NCBI GenBank assembly: GCA_947373775.1
Contig: CANBZE010000038.1
Coordinates: 1 to 10,437, forward strand
Length of the DNA stretch: 10,437 bases
DNA from: Alphaproteobacteria bacterium
GTDB lineage: Bacteria; Pseudomonadota; Alphaproteobacteria; Micropepsales; Micropepsaceae
Direction: 5' to 3'
Positions 8,119-10,437 of the stretch are shown one piece after another. A program made the position numbers and the translations under genes. How positions within the stretch are numbered: the stretch's first letter is position 1; the number at the start of each line of letters is the position of its first letter. The notes under the pieces were generated by a model that worked only from the letters and a program-made list of their open reading frames with translations, made no database searches and was not told the DNA's origin.

Positions 8119-9465
8119 ATGACCCGCAAATATTTCGGCACTGACGGCATCCGAGGCCGCACCAACACCGCCAAGCTCACGCCCGAAGTGGCGATGAAGG
8201 CGGGGATGGCGGCCGGGCGCATCTTCACCCGCGGCGAGCATCGCCACCGGGTGGTGATCGGCAAGGACACCCGCCTGTCGGGCTACATGATCGAAAGCGC
8301 GCTGGTGTCCGGCTTCACCGCCGTGGGCATGGATGTGTTCCAGTTCGGTCCGCTGCCCACCCCCGCCGTGGCCATGCTGACCCGCTCGCTGCGCGCCGAC
8401 CTGGGCGTCATGATCACCGCCTCGCACAATCCGTTCGAGGACAATGGCATCAAGTTCTTCGGACCCGACGGGCAGAAACTGTCCGACGCGGTGGAAATGG
8501 AGATCGAGGCGCTGATGGCCGCCGGCCTGGAACAGGGCCTGGCAACGTCCGCCCGCATCGGCCGCGCCAAGCGCATCGATGACAGCCAGGCGCGCTATAT
8601 CGAATTCGCCAAGCGCACCTTCCCGCGCAACCTGAAGCTGGACGGCCTTCGCATCGTGATCGATTGCGCCCATGGCGCCGCCTACAAGGTCGCGCCGGAA
8701 GTGTTGTGGGAACTGGGCGCGGATATCGTCACCATGGGTGTGACGCCGGACGGCACCAACATAAACCAGGATTGCGGTTCCACCGAACCGGCGGCGATGT
8801 GCGCCCGGGTGCGCGAAGTGCGCGCCGATTTCGGCATCGCGCTGGACGGCGACGCCGACCGGGTGGTGATGGCCGACGAACATGGCCGTATCATCGACGG
8901 CGACCAGATCCTGGCGCTGATCGCCAAGAGCTGGTCCAAGACCGAACGGCTCAAGGGCGGCGGCGTGGTCGGCACGGTGATGTCCAATGCCGGGCTCGAC
9001 CGCTATCTCAAGACCCTGAATCTGTCCCTGGCGCGCTCGGCGGTGGGTGATCGTTATGTGCTGGAGGAAATGGCCAAGGGCGGCTTCAATGTCGGCGGCG
9101 AACAGTCCGGCCACATCATTCTGTCGGATTTCTCCACCACCGGCGACGGGCTGGTGGCGGCGCTGCAGGTGCTGGCGGTGCTGGCACAGGAAGACAAGCC
9201 CGCGTCGGAGGCCGCGCATCTCTATGAGCCGTTGCCCCAGGTGCTGGAGAATGTGCGCTTCAAGAAGGGCTCGCCGCTGGACGACGACAAGGTCAAGTCC
9301 AGCATCGAATCCGGTAACGCCAAGCTGGGCGCCACGGGGCGCATCCTGGTGCGCAAGTCGGGTACCGAGCCCCTGATCCGCGTCATGGCCGAAGGCGAGG
9401 ACGAAAAACTCGTGCGCGCCGTGGTGCGCCAGATCGCGTCCGCCATCGAAGAAGTCGCTGCTTAG
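8119..9465 (+). CDS. glmM: GlmM, phosphoglucosamine mutase
   Basis: GlmM interconverts glucosamine-6-phosphate and glucosamine-1-phosphate, feeding UDP-GlcNAc synthesis for peptidoglycan and lipopolysaccharide. The 448 residues match the family's usual length. The N-terminal FGTDGIRG is at 6-13. The phosphorylated active serine is S102 in TASHNP, the same number as in E. coli. The metal loop DGDADR is at 243-248. The sugar-binding loop [17 protein letters not shown] lies near 315-331. The C-terminal phosphate-binding [10 protein letters not shown] is at 412-421. All catalytic elements are present, and the fold should be the four-domain alpha-D-phosphohexomutase type. It follows folP by 41 nt without a terminator and precedes thiD by 9 nt, so co-transcription is likely. 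The ftsH-glmM linkage is common in alphaproteobacteria. Only a weak ribosome site (TGGA near 8105) is visible. Confidence 0.98.
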   Translation: MTRKYFGTDGIRGRTNTAKLTPEVAMKAGMAAGRIFTRGEHRHRVVIGKDTRLSGYMIESALVSGFTAVGMDVFQFGPLPTPAVAMLTRSLRADLGVMITASHNPFEDNGIKFFGPDGQKLSDAVEMEIEALMAAGLEQGLATSARIGRAKRIDDSQARYIEFAKRTFPRNLKLDGLRIVIDCAHGAAYKVAPEVLWELGADIVTMGVTPDGTNINQDCGSTEPAAMCARVREVRADFGIALDGDADRVVMADEHGRIIDGDQILALIAKSWSKTERLKGGGVVGTVMSNAGLDRYLKTLNLSLARSAVGDRYVLEEMAKGGFNVGGEQSGHIILSDFSTTGDGLVAALQVLAVLAQEDKPASEAAHLYEPLPQVLENVRFKKGSPLDDDKVKSSIESGNAKLGATGRILVRKSGTEPLIRVMAEGEDEKLVRAVVRQIASAIEEVAA

Positions 9466-9474
9466 GTTTATCCA

Positions 9475-10266
9475 ATGAAGATGGCGCGGCTGCTGGTGAT
9501 CGCCGGGTCGGATTCGTCCGGCGGCGCGGGTATCCAGGCCGACATCAAGACCGCCCAGGCATTCGGCGTCTATGCCCAGACCGCGATCACTGCCGTCACG
9601 GTGCAGAACACGCTGGGTGTCACCGGTGCGCATATCGTGCCGGTAGATGTTGTGCGGGACCAGATCATTGCGTGTCTGTCCGATATCGGCGCCGATGCGA
9701 TCAAAACCGGCATGCTGGGCAGCGCGGCGATGACCCAGATGGTGGCCGACACCTTGGCCGAACATGCGCCCAGAATTCCGTTGGTGGTGGATCCGGTGAT
9801 GCTGGCCAAGGGCGGCTCGTCCCTGCTGGAGGACGGCGCCGTTACGGTGCTGAAGAAAAAGCTGCTGCCGATGGCGGCGCTGGTCACGCCCAACCTGCCG
9901 GAGGCCGAGGCATTGACCGGCATCCTGCCTGTCAGCGAACACCGGCTGCGCAACGCCGCCATGGTGTTCAAGCTGCTGGGCTGCAACGCCGTGCTGTTCA
10001 AGGGCGGGCATGGCGAAGGGCCGGTGGTACGTGACACGCTGTGGTTCGGCGGGGATTTCACGGACTTCGAGGTCCAGCGCCAGGCCACGCCCCACACCCA
10101 CGGAACCGGCTGCACCCTGGCCACCGCCATCGCCTGCGGCTTGGCGCAGGGCCGCAGCATGCCGGACGCGGTCGCCAGCGCCCATGCCTATGTCCAGGCG
10201 GCGATCCGGACCGCGCCGGGTCTGGGGAGCGGTCACGGCCCGCTAGGCCATACCTCGCTTTCCTAG
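9475..10266 (+). CDS. thiD: ThiD, HMP/HMP-phosphate kinase
   Basis: ThiD phosphorylates 4-amino-5-hydroxymethyl-2-methylpyrimidine twice to give the diphosphate used in thiamine synthesis. The 263-residue protein has the ribokinase-family opening [16 protein letters not shown] (10-25), VVDPVM (104-109), [10 protein letters not shown] (138-147), KGGH (176-179) and the anion-hole loop [12 protein letters not shown] (209-220), with C213 at the catalytic position used in Salmonella ThiD. The family also contains pyridoxal kinases, but Q22 and the HGTGCT loop with its Cys favour ThiD. ATG 9475 is 9 nt after the glmM stop; a second ATG at 9481 is an alternative. The stop is a double TAG TAG (10264-10269). 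No TPP riboswitch is visible upstream, which fits transcription from the folP-glmM unit. Confidence 0.93.
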   Translation: MKMARLLVIAGSDSSGGAGIQADIKTAQAFGVYAQTAITAVTVQNTLGVTGAHIVPVDVVRDQIIACLSDIGADAIKTGMLGSAAMTQMVADTLAEHAPRIPLVVDPVMLAKGGSSLLEDGAVTVLKKKLLPMAALVTPNLPEAEALTGILPVSEHRLRNAAMVFKLLGCNAVLFKGGHGEGPVVRDTLWFGGDFTDFEVQRQATPHTHGTGCTLATAIACGLAQGRSMPDAVASAHAYVQAAIRTAPGLGSGHGPLGHTSLS

Positions 10267-10280
10267 TAGCCTTGGTCCAA

Positions 10281-10298
10281 CGCCCGGACACGCGGGCG
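10281..10298 (+). other. GC-rich hairpin between thiD and the next gene
   Basis: CGCCCG (10281-10286) can pair with CGGGCG (10293-10298) around a 6-nt loop. There is no T-tract, so it is not a clear intrinsic terminator. It ends 3 nt before the GGGAGGGG ribosome site of the next gene (10302-10309). It might affect that gene's translation or be incidental in GC-rich DNA. Confidence 0.35.
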
Positions 10299-10312
10299 AA
10301 CGGGAGGGGCCT

Positions 10313-10437
10313 ATGTCTGAACCATCACGTCGCAGTGCCGTGCAGCAGCTTGCCGTAGGGGCCGCACTGGCCGCGACAGCCGCGAATGCGCAAACCCCGC
10401 GCACGGACTCGACGCCGGAAGATTTCGCCCGGCTGCA
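10313..10437 (+). CDS. Probable exported protein with Tat-like signal peptide (partial; 3' end outside window)
   Basis: The frame from ATG 10313 stays open to the end of the window: 41 codons and two extra bases. GGGAGGGG at 10302-10309 gives a strong ribosome site 3-5 nt upstream. The N-terminus is a signal peptide. A twin-arginine start S5-R6-R7-S8 is followed by a mild Ala/Leu/Val core (about 10-24) and ANA before Q27, a good signal peptidase I site. The low hydrophobicity and the paired Arg favour the Tat pathway, although the position after RRS is Ala instead of the usual Phe. The mature start is hydrophilic ([14 protein letters not shown]). Nothing in this stub identifies the protein family. 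The 46-nt gap after thiD leaves open whether it belongs to the same transcript. Confidence 0.7.
   Translation, partial: MSEPSRRSAVQQLAVGAALAATAANAQTPRTDSTPEDFARL

Noticed and set aside
9466..9474. TPP riboswitch before thiD
   Set aside because: Only 9 nt separate glmM and thiD, so there is no room, and no such element is seen in the folP or glmM leaders.
7990..10236. 748-codon minus-strand open frame opposite glmM and thiD
   Set aside because: The + strand encodes complete GlmM and ThiD with all catalytic motifs. The minus frame is rich in His, Arg, Gly and Gln, the usual look of an antisense shadow.

Overview
The window is about 10.4 kb of GC-rich, densely packed DNA with every complete gene on the + strand. 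The gene order tolR-tolA-tolB-pal-cpoB-tilS-ftsH, the Pro-rich TolA, the UUCG-loop terminator and the protein sequences point to an alphaproteobacterium. The genus cannot be fixed from this stretch. A chromosomal Sul-like folP next to glmM recalls Rhodobiaceae-type genomes, but that placement is inference.

Positions 1-4087 hold the Tol-Pal envelope machine: the 3' end of tolR, then tolA, tolB, pal and cpoB (ybgF). TolR and TolA couple the inner-membrane proton motive force to periplasmic TolB, to the outer-membrane lipoprotein Pal and to the periplasmic regulator CpoB. The complex maintains the outer membrane and constricts it during division. A strong intrinsic terminator closes the block after pal. 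It is followed by a 15-bp tandem repeat that forms the leader of cpoB. A good sigma70-like promoter candidate overlaps the tolB stop codon and would give pal its own transcript.

Positions 4113-7177 hold tilS (tRNA-Ile lysidine synthetase) and ftsH (membrane AAA+ zinc protease, TTG start), ending in a textbook terminator at 7195-7225.

Positions 7253-10266 hold folP, glmM and thiD with short gaps, probably one transcript: folate synthesis, the entry into peptidoglycan and LPS amino sugars, and thiamine pyrimidine phosphorylation. The FolP protein does not look like ordinary dihydropteroate synthase. It resembles the mobile sulfonamide-resistance enzymes Sul1 and Sul2 along its whole length, and this is the most interesting point in the window. 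The window ends in the first 41 codons of a gene for a probable Tat-exported protein (10313 onward).

There is no gap longer than about 145 bases. I saw no mobile element, CRISPR array, rRNA or tRNA. Apart from folP and a few intergenic details, this is conserved housekeeping DNA, and I see no evidence for an undescribed multi-gene system.
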